Shown: positions 1 to 7,948 of the stretch, piece by piece
Position numbering within the stretch: the stretch's first letter is position 1
Layout of the letters: every line of letters begins with the position of its first letter
Source: Parahoeflea halophila
Lineage (GTDB): Bacteria; Pseudomonadota; Alphaproteobacteria; Rhizobiales; Rhizobiaceae
NCBI RefSeq assembly: GCF_900220985.1
Contig: NZ_OCPC01000001.1
Location: 412,836 to 476,835 of the forward strand
Length of the DNA stretch: 64,000 nt
Direction: 5' to 3'
The notes under the pieces: generated by a model
Told to the model about the DNA's origin: nothing
Seen by the model: the letters and a program-made list of their open reading frames with translations, nothing else
Database searches by the model: none
Program-made: the position numbers and the translations under genes

Positions 1-673
1 GCTGCAGACGCTGGAGACCGTGGACGATCTCCTGGCCGACACGCGGCTGCGCAACGTGCTCCTGGTTGCCGAAGGCCTCCGGCCGGTTGACGTCAGCACC
101 GAAACGCTCCGCGCAGTGCTGATCTCGGACCTTGATGATCCCAACAGCTTCGCCAACCAGCAGACCGAGATCGGATTTCAGAAGATCGCCGGATCCTTCA
201 ACTTCGATGCCGATGGCTACATTCGTACAATTTCCAATCCCGGTGCGCAGAATGAGCGCGGCCTGGTGGAAACCCAGCGGCTCTATCTGACACAGGCGAT
301 CGAGGAAGAAGCAGGGCAGGAAAGCCTCGGCGCGCGCCTGGCACTCTATTTCGAGCGCATGGCGCCCACCCTGACCAGCAATTTCGACATCCTGGCAGAC
401 GACGCCCTGGCACAGTTCATCCGCACGACATTCTCGATCTCCGATGAAACCGCAGGCAGTGACATCGACAAGCAGAAGCAGATGCTCGACCGCTATCTCG
501 ATATCGACGATCTGATGGATCCGGAAAAGGTCCAGACCCTGGTACAGCGCTTCCTTGCGCTCTATGACATCGACAATGGCGCCCAGGACCCGATCCTGTC
601 GGTTCTTGGCGGCAATACCGCGATCAACTTCGAGACAGTGGCGACACTGATGCAGCTGCGCTCGAGCTTCTGA
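1..673 (+). CDS. DUF1217 family protein (flagellar-locus type), 5' end outside window
   Basis: The reading frame is open back to base 2, so the gene starts before the window; the GTG at base 20 is only an internal codon that could serve as a start. The visible ~223 residues are acidic, mostly helical and have no signal peptide or membrane segment, and they end at a TGA at 671-673. The repeated pattern of short helical blocks with phrases such as LRAVLISDLDDPNSFANQQ and FETVATLMQLRSSF fits the DUF1217 family, which in rhizobia is encoded among flagellar genes. The biochemical role of the family is not established. No flagellar gene is visible downstream, so the flagellar link depends on what lies upstream of this window. 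Confidence 0.7.
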   Translation, partial: LQTLETVDDLLADTRLRNVLLVAEGLRPVDVSTETLRAVLISDLDDPNSFANQQTEIGFQKIAGSFNFDADGYIRTISNPGAQNERGLVETQRLYLTQAIEEEAGQESLGARLALYFERMAPTLTSNFDILADDALAQFIRTTFSISDETAGSDIDKQKQMLDRYLDIDDLMDPEKVQTLVQRFLALYDIDNGAQDPILSVLGGNTAINFETVATLMQLRSSF

Positions 674-876
674 TGGATGCCGCGTTCAAATGGATTCATT
701 AGAACGATAACGGACATGTAACCATTCAAGGTGTTGCAGCGACCTTGGCGCTTTCGCACGCATGTACTGACCTGAACCCTGGAGCGCTTCCCAGGACCGG
801 CGATACAGCTCATCCCCTTTCCACCGGGCGGCACTAATGATCGTCGCGATTGGCGAATGCTCCGCAAGCCGTTCGG

Positions 877-1695
877 TCAGACCAGACTGTAGAGAAACCT
901 TGCGGCCACCAACAGCAGGAACAGGCCAAAGCCGATTTCCAGCTGCCGCTTGTTGAGCGCATGCGCCATACTGACGCCCAGCGGTGCGACCACAAGCGTG
1001 ATCGGAATGATCAGCGCCACCACCAACCAGTTAACGTAGCCAGTCGAAAACAGCGGCAGCGCCGCAACACCCCATCCTGCCCAGATGTAGCCGAACAGGC
1101 CGGGTATCGCGATCAGCACGCCGACACCGGCCGACGTCGCCACGGCCTGGTGCACCGGCCGATTGTAGAGCGTCATGAAGGTGTTGTTGAGAACCCCTCC
1201 ACCAATTCCCATGAGACCGGACAGAAGTCCGATCAACCAACCGACGACGGCCCTGACCGGGTTGCCGGGTACCTGCACGCCCAGACGCCAGTTCTCCCTG
1301 TTGAGCAGCATCCTGATGCCCACCAGAATGGAAATCAGCGCAAAGATTGCCCTCAGCCCCCCGCTTGAGATCGAGGCGGCGATCAGCGATGCGGAGAGAA
1401 CCCCCAGCGGCACAGCCAGGATCCAGCTGCGCAGCAGCTCGTGATCAACCGCACCGCGCTTTCTGTGTGACAGGAACGAGCGGATCGAGGTCGGCACGAT
1501 GATCGCCAGCGAAGTGCCGACAGAGAGGTGCATTCGCACCGCATCATCGACCTGCAGCAGCCCGAACAATTGGTAGAACACCGGAACCAGGATCGCTCCG
1601 CCGCCAATGCCGAACAGGCCGGCCAGGATTCCGGCCACTCCTCCGGCCGCGGCAAGCGCTGCCGCAAACCAGATCAAATCCCCCGGCAGTGGCAT
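877..1695 (-). CDS. TSUP (TauE/SafE) family membrane exporter/permease
   Basis: This 272-residue inner-membrane protein has about eight hydrophobic segments. It carries the two family signature repeats, a glycine-rich GxxxGIGGGAILVPVF stretch near residues 22-38 and a related GLMGIGGGVLNNTFM stretch near residue 160. TSUP proteins move small sulfur-containing or organic anions such as sulfite, sulfoacetate or thiosulfate across the inner membrane; the substrate cannot be read from this sequence. The gene stands alone between a plus-strand gene and a non-coding gap, so the neighbours give no hint. The start MPLPGDLIWFAAALAAAG leads straight into the first membrane segment. Confidence 0.88.
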   Translation of the reverse strand: MPLPGDLIWFAAALAAAGGVAGILAGLFGIGGGAILVPVFYQLFGLLQVDDAVRMHLSVGTSLAIIVPTSIRSFLSHRKRGAVDHELLRSWILAVPLGVLSASLIAASISSGGLRAIFALISILVGIRMLLNRENWRLGVQVPGNPVRAVVGWLIGLLSGLMGIGGGVLNNTFMTLYNRPVHQAVATSAGVGVLIAIPGLFGYIWAGWGVAALPLFSTGYVNWLVVALIIPITLVVAPLGVSMAHALNKRQLEIGFGLFLLLVAARFLYSLV

Positions 1696-2004
1696 CTATG
1701 CATATTCCTTGTTCATGAAAATCCCGGTCCGGATCTATGAGACCTCGCCACCGGCTGTAGACGAATCCGCCCCTGTCATCAAACAGAGACATTCCTCAGC
1801 CATTGTCCAGCCATGGCCGAAACAATCGCAACCGGCCACCGGGATTTCCGTGACCACCCGCCGCAGGTCCCCACGGGAATCTTCCCGATCCGGTATGACG
1901 CCCCATCTCCGGCAACGGGTTGAAGGCTGGCTTGTCCGGCCTTCTTTTTTGCCCGATTGCGGCTGGACTGTTGTGGATAATCTTGACCTGTCACCCGGTC
2001 CCGG
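1696..2004. other. Non-coding gap of about 310 bases with a plus-strand terminator
   Basis: No convincing gene lies here; short reading frames on both strands have arginine/proline-rich shadow composition. The gap holds the upstream region of the minus-strand TSUP gene and the downstream side of the minus-strand extensin-like gene. It also has a hairpin at 1874-1887 and a strong plus-strand terminator hairpin at 1922-1950, although no plus-strand protein gene lies upstream. This could be the 3' end of a small RNA. Confidence 0.5.
1922..1950 (+). terminator. Rho-independent terminator without an obvious upstream plus-strand gene
   Basis: Arms 1922-1930 (GAAGGCTGG) and 1936-1944 (CCGGCCTTC) pair over nine positions with one T-G wobble around a five-base loop. 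Six Ts follow at 1945-1950. The T run is on the plus strand only, so the element does not serve the flanking minus-strand genes. Confidence 0.6.
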
Positions 2005-3078
2005 TCAGTCGCAGTGCCGGTAACCGCGCTTTCGTGACCTCAGGTCGAAATGGAAATGATCCCGGTGATGGATGTCGCTGCCCGGGCCGAGAACCGTGGT
2101 GAAATATTTGCAACTGTCGTTGCGTACTGTTTTCAGCAGGCTTTTTTCACGGAAAGAAAAGAATCCCGGCTTTCTCACGGCAATCGACTGGCCATTGTTC
2201 AGCGTGATCTTGCCCACATCGATGGCGTTGCCGCTGGCATGTTCGGACATCGGCGCACCGCGTTTCGAATTCATCGTCCGGCAGGAATAGGATGAGAGCT
2301 GGCGGATGGACTTCACCCCGGAGAGATAGCGAAGCCGGGCCGCCGGTGCGAGTTCGTTCTTGACCCACTGGGCGAAAGCGTCGGTGATCTGGCAATTGAG
2401 CTTGGCCGCAGGCTTGATCTCGATCCCGCCCGACAATTCGGTGACTTCGACCGGATAGGGAATGGAGCAGCCCTTGCCGCTGTTGATGGCCGGAAGATCG
2501 CGATAGGTCACTCCCAGGCGCTTGAGCCGGTTGCGACATGCCTTTTCCGCGGCAGGCATTCCGCCCGCCCATTGCGGCGCACTCATCGGGTTGCTGATCC
2601 GCGGCATCAGACCGGCCATCTGCACCGGATTCTCCTGGATGCTGGTGTCCTGCACCTGCAGATTCGAGCCATTGCCCGCCGGATAGCCGGACATGGTGGC
2701 CAATTGCGGATTGTCGGTGCCGATACCGGTCACGATCGGCTGCTCCACCCTGCCTTCCGGCAAGGCAGAAGTCATCTGGTTCGCGTCCACACCGGCCGAG
2801 ACCGGGTAGGCAAGCACGTTCTGCATCGGCGCATCGGGGCCGCTGGGTATTCGCGTTTCCGTCCCGTCGGCGAACATGGCCGGCGCAAGCGGCGCACTTG
2901 TCATCATCGCCGGCGCCGCGGGTTCGCTCAGGATCGTGGGAGCAGCCGGCTGCACCGACAGCAGTTCACCCGGAGGCGCCATGTCGCCTGAACAGCCACC
3001 AGCCAGCAGGGCCGTCGTCAAGACCAACCCCGCTGAAACCAGCGACAGGCGGCGGGAATTGGGTACGCAGGACAACAT
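2005..3078 (-). CDS. Extensin-like family lipoprotein
   Basis: The 357-residue protein starts with a typical lipoprotein signal: a basic N terminus, a hydrophobic stretch and the lipobox LLAGGC with the lipidated Cys near residue 29. A long low-complexity Pro/Ala/Met-rich linker follows to about residue 165. The C-terminal ~190 residues match the extensin-like C-terminal domain, with CRNRLKRLGV near its beginning, a GCSIPYPVEV segment, a SEHASGNAIDVG metal-peptidase-like motif and a final HxDHFHFDL. The SEHxxGxAxD and HxHxD pattern resembles peptidoglycan LD-carboxypeptidase and D-Ala-D-Ala peptidase folds, so an envelope (peptidoglycan) role is likely but inferred. It should sit in a membrane facing the periplasm. 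Confidence 0.85.
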   Translation of the reverse strand: MLSCVPNSRRLSLVSAGLVLTTALLAGGCSGDMAPPGELLSVQPAAPTILSEPAAPAMMTSAPLAPAMFADGTETRIPSGPDAPMQNVLAYPVSAGVDANQMTSALPEGRVEQPIVTGIGTDNPQLATMSGYPAGNGSNLQVQDTSIQENPVQMAGLMPRISNPMSAPQWAGGMPAAEKACRNRLKRLGVTYRDLPAINSGKGCSIPYPVEVTELSGGIEIKPAAKLNCQITDAFAQWVKNELAPAARLRYLSGVKSIRQLSSYSCRTMNSKRGAPMSEHASGNAIDVGKITLNNGQSIAVRKPGFFSFREKSLLKTVRNDSCKYFTTVLGPGSDIHHRDHFHFDLRSRKRGYRHCD

Positions 3079-3328
3079 GGATTGCTCCGGAAAAACGCAA
3101 GACTACGAGCAGGAATCGCACATAACAGTAAAGGAAGGCTGATGCCGCGCGTTAACGCCTGAGGCAATATTGCGGCAAACCCCGGCACGATCTGCAGCCG
3201 CAGCTCCGTGTCGGCAACAGTGAGGTGACGACCTGGCCGGCCAAAAGCAATCCCCGACATTCTCCTCCGAGCACTCTTCAAAACCTTCCGGCGGCGGGTT
3301 AAACCAAAGCATCAACGAGGAGACGCGC

Positions 3329-3706
3329 ATGACCACCCCGACCGGCGAACTGACCCTGCGGACACTGGCCATGCCGGCGGATGCCAACGCCGCTGGCGAC
3401 ATCTTCGGCGGCTGGGTCATGGCTCAGATGGACCTGGCCTGCGGCATCCGTGCCGCCGAGCGCGCAAGGGGACGCGTTGTCACCGCGGCCGTCAACGAGA
3501 TGTCCTTTGCCATGCCGGTCAAGATCGGCGACACGCTGTGCATCTACACCGATATCGTCAAGGTCGGGCGCACCTCGATGACGCTGCTGGTCGAGGCCTG
3601 GGCCCAGCGTTACCTGTCGCCGCAGATGGACAAGGTCACAAATGCGCTGTTTGTCATGGTGGCGCTGGATGCAGCCAACAAGCCGACACCCCTGCCCCCC
3701 GAGTAA
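3329..3706 (+). CDS. Acyl-CoA thioesterase, YciA type (hotdog fold)
   Basis: This 125-residue single hotdog-domain protein hydrolyses acyl-CoA thioesters in the cytoplasm. The family pattern is clear: the LRTLAMPADANAAGDIFGGWV segment with the catalytic-region Asn-x-x-Gly-Asp-x-Phe-Gly-Gly, then AAVNEMSFAMPVKIGDTL, and the C-terminal AxxxxVALD tail. The length matches YciA (about 130 residues). An AACGAGGAGA ribosome site lies just before the ATG. It is divergent from the extensin-like gene and has no clear operon partner. YciA homologues in E. coli and Haemophilus act on a broad range of CoA esters. Confidence 0.9.
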   Translation: MTTPTGELTLRTLAMPADANAAGDIFGGWVMAQMDLACGIRAAERARGRVVTAAVNEMSFAMPVKIGDTLCIYTDIVKVGRTSMTLLVEAWAQRYLSPQMDKVTNALFVMVALDAANKPTPLPPE

Positions 3707-3850
3707 GGCATAATCGTCAGGCAGGGACCACTGAATCAATGTATCAAGCACCCGATTCAAAATGCCAAAACTGCCGCTCAAGCACCTGAAATGATTAACC
3801 TATTCGAGCGCAACAAGGACCTTCCGCCACGCTCGACACCACCACTCGCC

Positions 3851-4633
3851 TCACTCTTCGGCTGCGCGCGGCTCGCTCATTTCATAGAGGTAAAGCCGCG
3901 TCTTGCGTCGGTCGGACAACTCCCAGATTTCCGATGGCTTAAGGCCCGGCACTCCGAAACTGTTGGAGACCAGCAGGCTGCCCGGCTTCATCTCCCGCCG
4001 CGCCTTGTCGTAAAGCGCCGGCATCGGTTCCGGCGACAGGAAGACATAGACCACGTCCTGATCCGAAATATCGGTTGTCCAGATATCCTGCCGCAGCATC
4101 CTGCCTCGCCTCTGGATTTTCGACAGGATCGCCGACACCAGCCAGACCAGCGGCGCGGTCTCCACACCCGTCGCCTGCCGCCCTTCGCCATCCAGCGCAC
4201 GCACGACACCGCCGAACCCGGACCCCAGGTCAATGAAGCGGCGGGCGTTGCGTTGCTGCATCAGCGACGCCAGCGCCTCGGTCGTGGCCCGGTTGGTAAG
4301 ATAGAGCGGCACCCGCTCCCGCGCGGTGTTGGAAAACAGCAGGTACAGAACCACGAACCCAAGGCCGAATGGCCAGGCCGGCAAGTCTCCGGCGTACAGT
4401 GCCAACGCCATGGCCGCGGGAAAACAAAGCCCGATCCAGATCCACCAGACCGGAAGACCGAGCAGCTTCGTTACAAGCGCAGCAACCACGCTTTGCACCA
4501 GCAGCGCAGACCAGAACAGGATCCGCGCGTCAAACCTATCGGCAGCTCCGAGCACAAGCGCGAACACGAGCGCACCGGCAACGATCTGGGCGGCGATGGC
4601 GCCGATGATCGGATAGGAGCGGAGAAGCTTCAT
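3851..4633 (-). CDS. Membrane-anchored class I SAM-dependent methyltransferase
   Basis: The 260-residue protein has about four hydrophobic helices in its first ~105 residues. A cytoplasmic methyltransferase domain follows, with the SAM-binding glycine loop RFIDLGSGFGGVVRAL near residue 135, a GVETAPLVW acidic strand and a DVVYVFLSPEPMP motif. Membrane helices in front of a small methyltransferase with an LSPEPM-like active-site region recall FAM173-type lysine methyltransferases, which modify proteins such as the ATP synthase c subunit in mitochondria. The bacterial target is unknown. It is followed closely by the minus-strand dusA gene but is separated by a 40-base gap. Confidence 0.72.
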   Translation of the reverse strand: MKLLRSYPIIGAIAAQIVAGALVFALVLGAADRFDARILFWSALLVQSVVAALVTKLLGLPVWWIWIGLCFPAAMALALYAGDLPAWPFGLGFVVLYLLFSNTARERVPLYLTNRATTEALASLMQQRNARRFIDLGSGFGGVVRALDGEGRQATGVETAPLVWLVSAILSKIQRRGRMLRQDIWTTDISDQDVVYVFLSPEPMPALYDKARREMKPGSLLVSNSFGVPGLKPSEIWELSDRRKTRLYLYEMSEPRAAEE

Positions 4634-4673
4634 GTCATCTCCCGTCGATTGGCGGCATTGCCATACAGATTGC

Positions 4674-5669
4674 TCAGGCGGCTTCCGTCAGGCCGGCAAA
4701 GTCAATGGCGTCGAAGGCAGCGGCGATCACCTCCGGGCCTGCTCCCGGGCGTACCGCGTCAGCCGACAGGACCTGCCGGAAGCGGCGCGCGCCGCGCACA
4801 CCCTGGAACAGCCCGATCATGTGCCGCGTGACGTGAATGAGTCGGCCACCTGCGGCCAGATGCGCGTCCGCATGGGCCATCATCGAAGCGCGGACGGCAT
4901 CCCAATCGGTCACACCCACATCGTCGCCATAGACCTGCCGGTCCACGTCCGCGAGCAGCGACGTGTTGTGATAGGCGGCCCGGCCGAGCATCACGCCATC
5001 GACGTGATTCAGATGTTCAAGCACCTGATTCAGAGAGGCAATACCACCGTTTATGCCGATGAAAAGATTCGGATAATCCTGCTTGAGCCGGTAGACAATA
5101 TCGTAGTCGAGCGGCGGAATATCCCGGTTTTCCTTCGGAGACAGGCCTTCGAGCCAGGCTTTGCGCGCGTGCACCCAGACCGCATTCGCACCGGCATCGA
5201 CCACGGACCTTACGAAGCCAGGCAAGACGATTTCCGGATCCTGCTCGTCGACACCGATACGGCACTTCACCGTCACCGGGACATCCGCAACGGTTTTCAT
5301 GGCCGCCACGCAGCGCGCCACCAGATCCGCCTCGCGCATCAGGCAGGCGCCGAAGGCCCCCGACTGCACCCGGTCGGAGGGACAGCCGACATTGAGATTG
5401 ATTTCGTCATAGCCGTAATCAGTCGCAATCCGAACCGCCTCGACCAGCTTGTCAGGCTCCGAGCCCCCAAGCTGCAAGGCCACCGGTTGCTCGATCTGAT
5501 CAAAGCAAAGCAGGCGGTCGCGGTCACCATGGATGATGCCGTCAGCCACCACCATCTCGGTGTAGAGCAGCGCCCGGCGCGAGAGCTGACGGTGCAGGAA
5601 CCGGCAGTGCCGGTCAGTCCAGTCCATCATCGGTGCGACGGAAAATCGGTGTTGAGGATATCTACTCAT
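4674..5669 (-). CDS. dusA: tRNA-dihydrouridine(20/20a) synthase DusA
   Basis: This 331-residue FMN enzyme reduces uridines 20 and 20a in the tRNA D-loop with NADPH. The N-terminal TIM barrel shows the family signature FSVAPMMDWTDRHCRFLHR near residues 9-27, and LNVGCPSDRVQSGAFGACLM near residue 96 with the catalytic Cys in NVGCPS. Further signatures are VKCRIGVD, the FMN phosphate-binding INGGI, and DGVMLGRAAYHN near residue 225. The length and the MxDWTxRHCR start are those of DusA rather than DusB or DusC. It is likely transcribed alone or with the neighbouring methyltransferase. Confidence 0.95.
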   Translation of the reverse strand: MSRYPQHRFSVAPMMDWTDRHCRFLHRQLSRRALLYTEMVVADGIIHGDRDRLLCFDQIEQPVALQLGGSEPDKLVEAVRIATDYGYDEINLNVGCPSDRVQSGAFGACLMREADLVARCVAAMKTVADVPVTVKCRIGVDEQDPEIVLPGFVRSVVDAGANAVWVHARKAWLEGLSPKENRDIPPLDYDIVYRLKQDYPNLFIGINGGIASLNQVLEHLNHVDGVMLGRAAYHNTSLLADVDRQVYGDDVGVTDWDAVRASMMAHADAHLAAGGRLIHVTRHMIGLFQGVRGARRFRQVLSADAVRPGAGPEVIAAAFDAIDFAGLTEAA

Positions 5670-5789
5670 CTCGCCTGTTTCAAAAACTATGTCAGACCTG
5701 TTTCCAGGGCCGGTTTCTTCGCCTGCCTATAGCGCAAATCCCGTCCGCGCGAAACCACGGCGTTCCGACACCGGGATCGAAGGTCGAGT

Positions 5790-5814
5790 GGAACCAGTTG
5801 ACCTCTCTGGCGTT
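5790..5814 (+). promoter_or_regulatory. EcfG/RpoE2-type general stress promoter
   Basis: GGAAC at 5790-5794 and CGTT at 5811-5814 are separated by 16 bases. This matches the alphaproteobacterial EcfG consensus GGAAC-N16/17-CGTT. The -10 element ends 27 bases before the ATG at 5842. Confidence 0.75.
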
Positions 5815-5841
5815 GAGCTAGCAGCATCAACGGAGACCACA

Positions 5842-6111
5842 ATGCCGGTAGAGAAAAACAGTTCATTCATTGATCCTGTCGACGTCCAGATCGGCGGTGA
5901 CGCAGATACCGACGGCATCGCCCAGACGCTCACCGCCGACGACATCGACGCCGTGCTGATGTCACCCAGGCCGGTTGACCAGCGCCTTGAGACGCTCAAA
6001 TCCATGCGCTCCGAACTCGAGGCTCGCTCCCATGCCGATTTCGGCAACGACATGGCGCCGTTGATCGAGGAGATCGATTCAGCGATCGCGCAGCTCTCAA
6101 CCCGCATCTAG
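5842..6111 (+). CDS. Small acidic protein of unknown function under a stress promoter
   Basis: The 89-residue product has no signal peptide or membrane segment and is acidic and likely helical in its second half (LETLKSMRSELEARSHADF...IDSAIAQLSTRI). The ATG at 5842 is chosen because a GGAG ribosome site lies eight bases upstream and the EcfG-type promoter ends just before it; a longer in-frame extension to 5689 would contain that promoter. It is followed after 34 bases by another small stress-type gene on the same strand. I do not recognise a named family. A role in the general stress response is inferred from the promoter. Confidence 0.72.
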   Translation: MPVEKNSSFIDPVDVQIGGDADTDGIAQTLTADDIDAVLMSPRPVDQRLETLKSMRSELEARSHADFGNDMAPLIEEIDSAIAQLSTRI

Positions 6112-6145
6112 GTTACGCCCCGGTCGACGAAAGTAAGGACAAACC

Positions 6146-6412
6146 ATGGCCAGCAGCAGACATGCCTCGTCCATCAAGGACGACGACACCTACGAAGCCC
6201 TGCGCGATGACGGCGCCTCCAAAGAGAAGGCCGCCCGCATTGCCAACGCGCAGGCCAATGACAGTCAGAAACCATCCAAGAAAGGCGGCAAATCATCCGC
6301 CTATGAGAACTGGACTAAGGACGAGCTCTATGCGCGCGCCCAGGAACTCGACATCGAGGGCCGTTCGGACATGTCGAAAGGCGAACTGATCGAGGCGCTC
6401 AGAAACAGCTGA
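6146..6412 (+). CDS. Small Rho_N/SAP-like domain protein (DUF7218-type)
   Basis: The 88-residue protein has a Lys/Ser/Asp-rich N-terminal half with EALRDDGASKEKAARIANA. A C-terminal Rho-termination-factor-N/SAP-like helix-turn-helix follows (NWTKDELYARAQELDIEGR then MSKGELIEALRN). Such motifs bind nucleic acid in Rho and SAP proteins, and small stand-alone versions are common stress-induced proteins in rhizobia. An AAGTAAGGAC ribosome site precedes the ATG. It is probably co-transcribed with the upstream small gene from the EcfG-type promoter and ends at a clear terminator at 6444-6476. Confidence 0.82.
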   Translation: MASSRHASSIKDDDTYEALRDDGASKEKAARIANAQANDSQKPSKKGGKSSAYENWTKDELYARAQELDIEGRSDMSKGELIEALRNS

Positions 6413-6443
6413 GGCCTCCGGCCTGCCCCCTCAGGCCCGAAGA

Positions 6444-6476
6444 CCCCGCATGGACGCCCCTTCCATGCGGGGTTTT
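6444..6476 (+). terminator. Rho-independent terminator of the small stress operon
   Basis: Perfect 10-base arms CCCCGCATGG (6444-6453) and CCATGCGGGG (6463-6472) enclose a nine-base loop. Four Ts follow. Confidence 0.85.
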
Positions 6477-6505
6477 CAACTTTCTGGAAGGCTCTTGTAT
6501 TGCCG

Positions 6506-6964
6506 TTAGACGGGCAGTCCGGCAACCTGCGCCACTGCGTCGGCGGCTTCCCGGCCCTTCTTGACGAAATGCTCAGTGAAAAAAGTCCGGTGCTCGCCGG
6601 TGGGCTGGAAGTTGTGTGGCGTCAACGACACCGAGAAAACCGGAACCTCGGTCTTGAGCTGCACATCCATCAACCCGGAGACCACTGCCTGGGCCACGAA
6701 ATCGTGCCGGTAGATACCACCATCCACAACCAGTGCTGCTGCCACGACGGACTGGTACTCGCCGGTCTTGGCAAGCTTCTGCGCAAGCAGCGGCATTTCG
6801 AATGCGCCCGGCACATCGAAACTCACCACCTCCGCAACGAGCCCCAGCTCTTCAACACGCGCCTTGAACCCGAGAAGCGCCTGATCGACGATATCGGCAT
6901 GCCAGCGGGCCTTGATGAAAGCTACTTTGAGGGATTTTGTCACTGCTCGGATCCTTTCAATCAT
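6506..6964 (-). CDS. ribH: 6,7-dimethyl-8-ribityllumazine synthase, RibH2 type
   Basis: The enzyme condenses 5-amino-6-ribitylaminouracil with 3,4-dihydroxy-2-butanone 4-phosphate, the penultimate step of riboflavin synthesis. The sequence carries FIKARWHADIVDQALLGF at the N terminus, VSFDVPGAFEMPLLAQ, and DGGIYRHDFVAQAVVSGLMDVQL, whose IYRHDF is the hallmark of the RibH2 (type II, decameric) enzymes of Brucella and other rhizobia. I place the start at the ATG at 6964, giving 152 residues and an N terminus like Brucella RibH2. A GTG at 6943 with AAAGGAT upstream is a real alternative. A still longer frame to 7027 would run into the riboswitch. The gene lies alone behind an FMN riboswitch. Confidence 0.92.
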   Translation of the reverse strand: MIERIRAVTKSLKVAFIKARWHADIVDQALLGFKARVEELGLVAEVVSFDVPGAFEMPLLAQKLAKTGEYQSVVAAALVVDGGIYRHDFVAQAVVSGLMDVQLKTEVPVFSVSLTPHNFQPTGEHRTFFTEHFVKKGREAADAVAQVAGLPV

Positions 6965-7024
6965 GACAAGATCCCAGAGCGCACAAGCGTTCGGAACAGG
7001 TTTCGCAACCCGTTGCCTCACGCC

Positions 7025-7150
7025 CATTCTCTACCATCCGGACTCTAACCGTCGGCCCTGGAATTCCACCAGTGTCTGCTGACCCACCAGAAGGTGGCGC
7101 TCGCGGGCTGTAACCGCCGGTGGGGAATTTCACCCCGCCCTGAGAATGGA
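7025..7150 (-). promoter_or_regulatory. FMN riboswitch (RFN element) upstream of ribH
   Basis: Read on the minus strand, the element opens with CATTCTCAGGGCGGGGTGAA, continues through ATTCCCCACCGGCGGTTACAG and a variable CCACC/GGTGG hairpin. It closes with GGTGGAATTCCAGGGCCGACGGTTAGAGTCCGGATGGTAGAGAATGG split over its 3' half; the terminal CATTCTC and GAGAATG form the P1 stem. These blocks are the conserved core of the RFN aptamer. It ends about 60 bases before the ribH ATG without a clear T-rich terminator, so translational control is the likelier mode (inference). Confidence 0.95.
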
Positions 7151-7216
7151 TTTTACCTAGTGGGTCGGTGTGTGTGAGTCAAACCGTTCCGGGACGCAAA
7201 TGGCCTCCGCTCGGAG

Positions 7217-7948
7217 TTAACCGACGCGGCGCAGAAAATCGCGCGTGCGCTTGTCGTGGGGAGCATCGAAAATCTGGCTCGGCGGCCCCTGCTCGACGAT
7301 CCGTCCTCCGTCCATGAACACTATCCGGTCGGCAATCTCGCGGGCAAACTGCATCTCGTGGGTAACGATCAGCATGGTCTGCCGTTGCTCGGCCACCCGC
7401 CGCATCAGGTCCAGCACCTCGCCCACCCATTCCGGGTCGAGTGCCGAGGTTGGCTCGTCAAAGAGCATCAGGTCGGCATCAAGCGCCATCGCCCGGCCGA
7501 TGCCGACACGTTGCTGCTGACCGCCCGACAGCGCCGCCGGGTAGGAGTCCGCCTTGTCAAGAAGACCGGTCTCGCGCAACACCTCATCCGCCCGCGCCTC
7601 GGCATCTGCACGCGAGCGCTTCTGCACGGTTACAAGCGCTTCGGTGATGTTCTCGCGCGCGGTCTTGTTGGCAAACAGCGCATAATTCTGGAACACGAAG
7701 GCGGTGCGCCGGCGCAGAGCCAGGATATTCCTGCGGCTGGCGCGCGCTGCGTCGACGCTGAGGTCGCCGACGGTGATGGTGCCTGCGTCGGGATGGTCAA
7801 GGAAATTGATCGCGCGCAGCAAGGTCGACTTGCCGGTGCCGGACGGGCCGATGATGACCACTCGCTCGCCATCCTCGATCTCGAGGTCGATATTGTCCAG
7901 CACCGTGTTGGTGCCAAACCGCTTTGTCAGTCCCGAGACACCGGTCAT
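7217..7948 (-). CDS. Polar amino acid ABC transporter ATPase
   Basis: This 243-residue cytoplasmic ATPase has Walker A GPSGTGKSTLLRAI near residue 33, the Q-loop FQNYALF, the signature LSGGQQQRVGIGRAMAL, Walker B LMLFDEPTSALDPEW and the switch His in VTHEMQFA. The KTARENITEALVTV insert and the overall length fit the GlnQ/HisP/TcyN group. Its start overlaps the stop of the permease gene by four bases (ATGA), and the substrate-binding protein gene lies upstream of that. The three genes form one operon for polar amino acid or cystine-type uptake. Confidence 0.93.
   Translation of the reverse strand: MTGVSGLTKRFGTNTVLDNIDLEIEDGERVVIIGPSGTGKSTLLRAINFLDHPDAGTITVGDLSVDAARASRRNILALRRRTAFVFQNYALFANKTARENITEALVTVQKRSRADAEARADEVLRETGLLDKADSYPAALSGGQQQRVGIGRAMALDADLMLFDEPTSALDPEWVGEVLDLMRRVAEQRQTMLIVTHEMQFAREIADRIVFMDGGRIVEQGPPSQIFDAPHDKRTRDFLRRVG

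Noticed and set aside
6965-7027. Longer start for ribH at 7027
   Set aside because: The extension would be encoded by the 3' end of the FMN riboswitch and adds a stretch not found in RibH2 proteins.
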